From Leptolyngbya sp. SIO4C5 (GTDB taxonomy: Bacteria > Cyanobacteriota > Cyanobacteriia > Phormidesmidales > Phormidesmidaceae): a stretch of 16,707 nucleotides of DNA. The DNA lies in the NCBI GenBank assembly GCA_010671965.1, contig JAAHIC010000004.1, positions 12,100 through 28,806 of the forward strand, written 5' to 3'. The notes beneath the pieces are model-generated. The model searched no databases, was not told the origin of the DNA, and saw only the letters and a program-made list of their open reading frames with translations. A program made the translations under genes and the position numbers. This document shows positions 16,036-16,707 of this stretch, piece after piece. Numbering within the stretch: the first letter of the stretch is position 1; each line of letters begins with the position of its first letter.

Positions 16036-16421
16036 TTCACTATTTCCCTCTCCCTCGTTGCCATCCAATCCCTATTTAACTGATGAGCTACGGAGTTTAG
16101 AGTTTGAGACGCTAGTAGTAGTGAAAAAATCTCTCCCTTGCTTCTGCTTAGTAAGGGGCATAGCGACAGCGGGGCAGATCTCGCAATTAGCTGAAACCTC
16201 GTCAAGTGCCTAAGTCCTGTTAATCATTAATTGGTTAACTTGGTTAATCTCCAATAAAGACCCCTAGTCACTATTACAGATGCTTTTACCCCTTGTCACT
16301 TTGCCGGGTGATTTAGCTGGCGCAGTGTCCTCTAGAAACAGCGCAGCGCCAACCGGGGGATTTGTCAGGCTAGAGCACAGCCGTTTCACTCAAAGCAGGC
16401 TATACTAAAAAGCGGAATTAA
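16036..16421. other. 386-bp non-coding region between cobI and tRNA-Pro
   Basis: No gene is seen. It holds three GTTAA-containing units (16220-16249, including TTGGTTAA twice at a nine-base period, 16231-16238 and 16240-16247), a 6-bp-arm inverted repeat TGGCGC/GCGCCA (16318-16323 and 16346-16351), and TATACT at 16401-16406, a likely -10 element for the tRNA. A cobalamin riboswitch was looked for upstream of cobI and not supported. Confidence 0.55.
16401..16406 (+). promoter_or_regulatory. Probable -10 element of tRNA-Pro(TGG)
   Basis: TATACT lies 15 bases before the mature tRNA 5' end and matches the sigma-70 -10 consensus at five of six positions. I could not find a -35 with good spacing. 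Confidence 0.5.
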
Positions 16422-16495
16422 CGGGATGTAGCGCAGCTTGGTAGCGCGCCTGCTTTGGGAGCAGGATGTCGCAGGTTCAAATCCTGTCATCCCGA
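16422..16495 (+). tRNA. trnP-TGG: tRNA-Pro(TGG)
   Basis: This is a complete 74-nt cloverleaf with acceptor CGGGATG/CATCCCG, the same D arm as the CGG tRNA, anticodon stem CCTGC/GCAGG with loop TTTGGGA (anticodon TGG), T arm GCAGG-TTCAAAT-CCTGT and discriminator A. CCA is not encoded. A T-rich stretch follows directly. Confidence 0.97.
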
Positions 16496-16529
16496 TTTAT
16501 TTTATCTTCGTTATCGCTTGGAGGCTAAC

Positions 16530-16543
16530 CGCCGAAGTCGGCG
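16530..16543 (+). terminator. Small GC hairpin after tRNA-Pro(TGG)
   Basis: CGCCGA (16530-16535) and TCGGCG (16538-16543) are exact reverse complements, 35 bases after the tRNA. No T-tract follows. A role in termination or 3' processing is possible but weakly supported. The rest of 16496-16707 shows no gene. Confidence 0.3.
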
Positions 16544-16707
16544 TCAATCAAGGTTTATCCTGAAGCTGGCCGATTGCTGTGAACAATAGAACAGGCGTAG
16601 CGCAGCACACGGATGGCGGAACTCTTGTTAGCATCTTTATGTCAAATGTTTAATGAAAACTAACGTAAAATTTTCAGAGACATTTTGTGACGTAAGCGCA
16701 TAAGTCA

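Noticed and set aside
16141..16200. A CTGCCCCGC-like string on the minus strand upstream of cobI, resembling part of a cobalamin riboswitch core
   Set aside because: No B12-box GCCACTG and no GGGAA/GGTG elements at the expected places were found, so a riboswitch is not supported.

Overview
The window is chromosomal DNA from a cyanobacterium. The octamer GCGATCGC (HIP1), an over-represented cyanobacterial palindrome, occurs about 27 times by eye. Codon use is moderately GC-rich, and most proteins read like those of filamentous or Leptolyngbya/Nodosilinea-type cyanobacteria. The genus is inferred from general resemblance only.

Layout. The left end holds the last codons of an unknown gene, then hisC (histidine synthesis), then a B12-binding/radical SAM enzyme, all on +. 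Facing them on - is a CPA1-type cation/proton antiporter. A 461-bp divergent region separates the antiporter from a peroxide-defence pair on +: a type II peroxiredoxin-like protein whose peroxidatic-position cysteine is displaced, followed 56 bp later by the catalase-peroxidase katG. Next come a hairpin, a short stretch of repeats resembling the end of a Tn7-like/CAST element, and tRNA-Pro(CGG) on -. A small protein of unknown function and a phosphoglucomutase/phosphomannomutase-family enzyme follow on +.

From 15018 down to 10382 on - lies the most interesting unit. It contains, in order of transcription, a Rieske non-haem iron oxygenase, an alpha-oxoamine synthase (serine palmitoyltransferase-like), a GNAT-fold acyltransferase and an NAD-dependent epimerase/dehydratase-type reductase. 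The last three match in kind the three enzymes known for bacterial ceramide synthesis (Spt, bCerS and CerR of Caulobacter). I read this as a candidate sphingolipid-like lipid operon in a cyanobacterium, with a Rieske oxygenase as a possible extra tailoring enzyme. The operon has tight Rieske/synthase coupling, an ATGA overlap between the last two genes, two dispersed palindromes in its only wide gap, and a perfect 9-bp inverted repeat in its promoter region.

The right end carries cobI (corrin C20-methyltransferase, -), a 386-bp non-coding region and a second tRNA-Pro (UGG, +). The final 212 bp have no recognisable gene.
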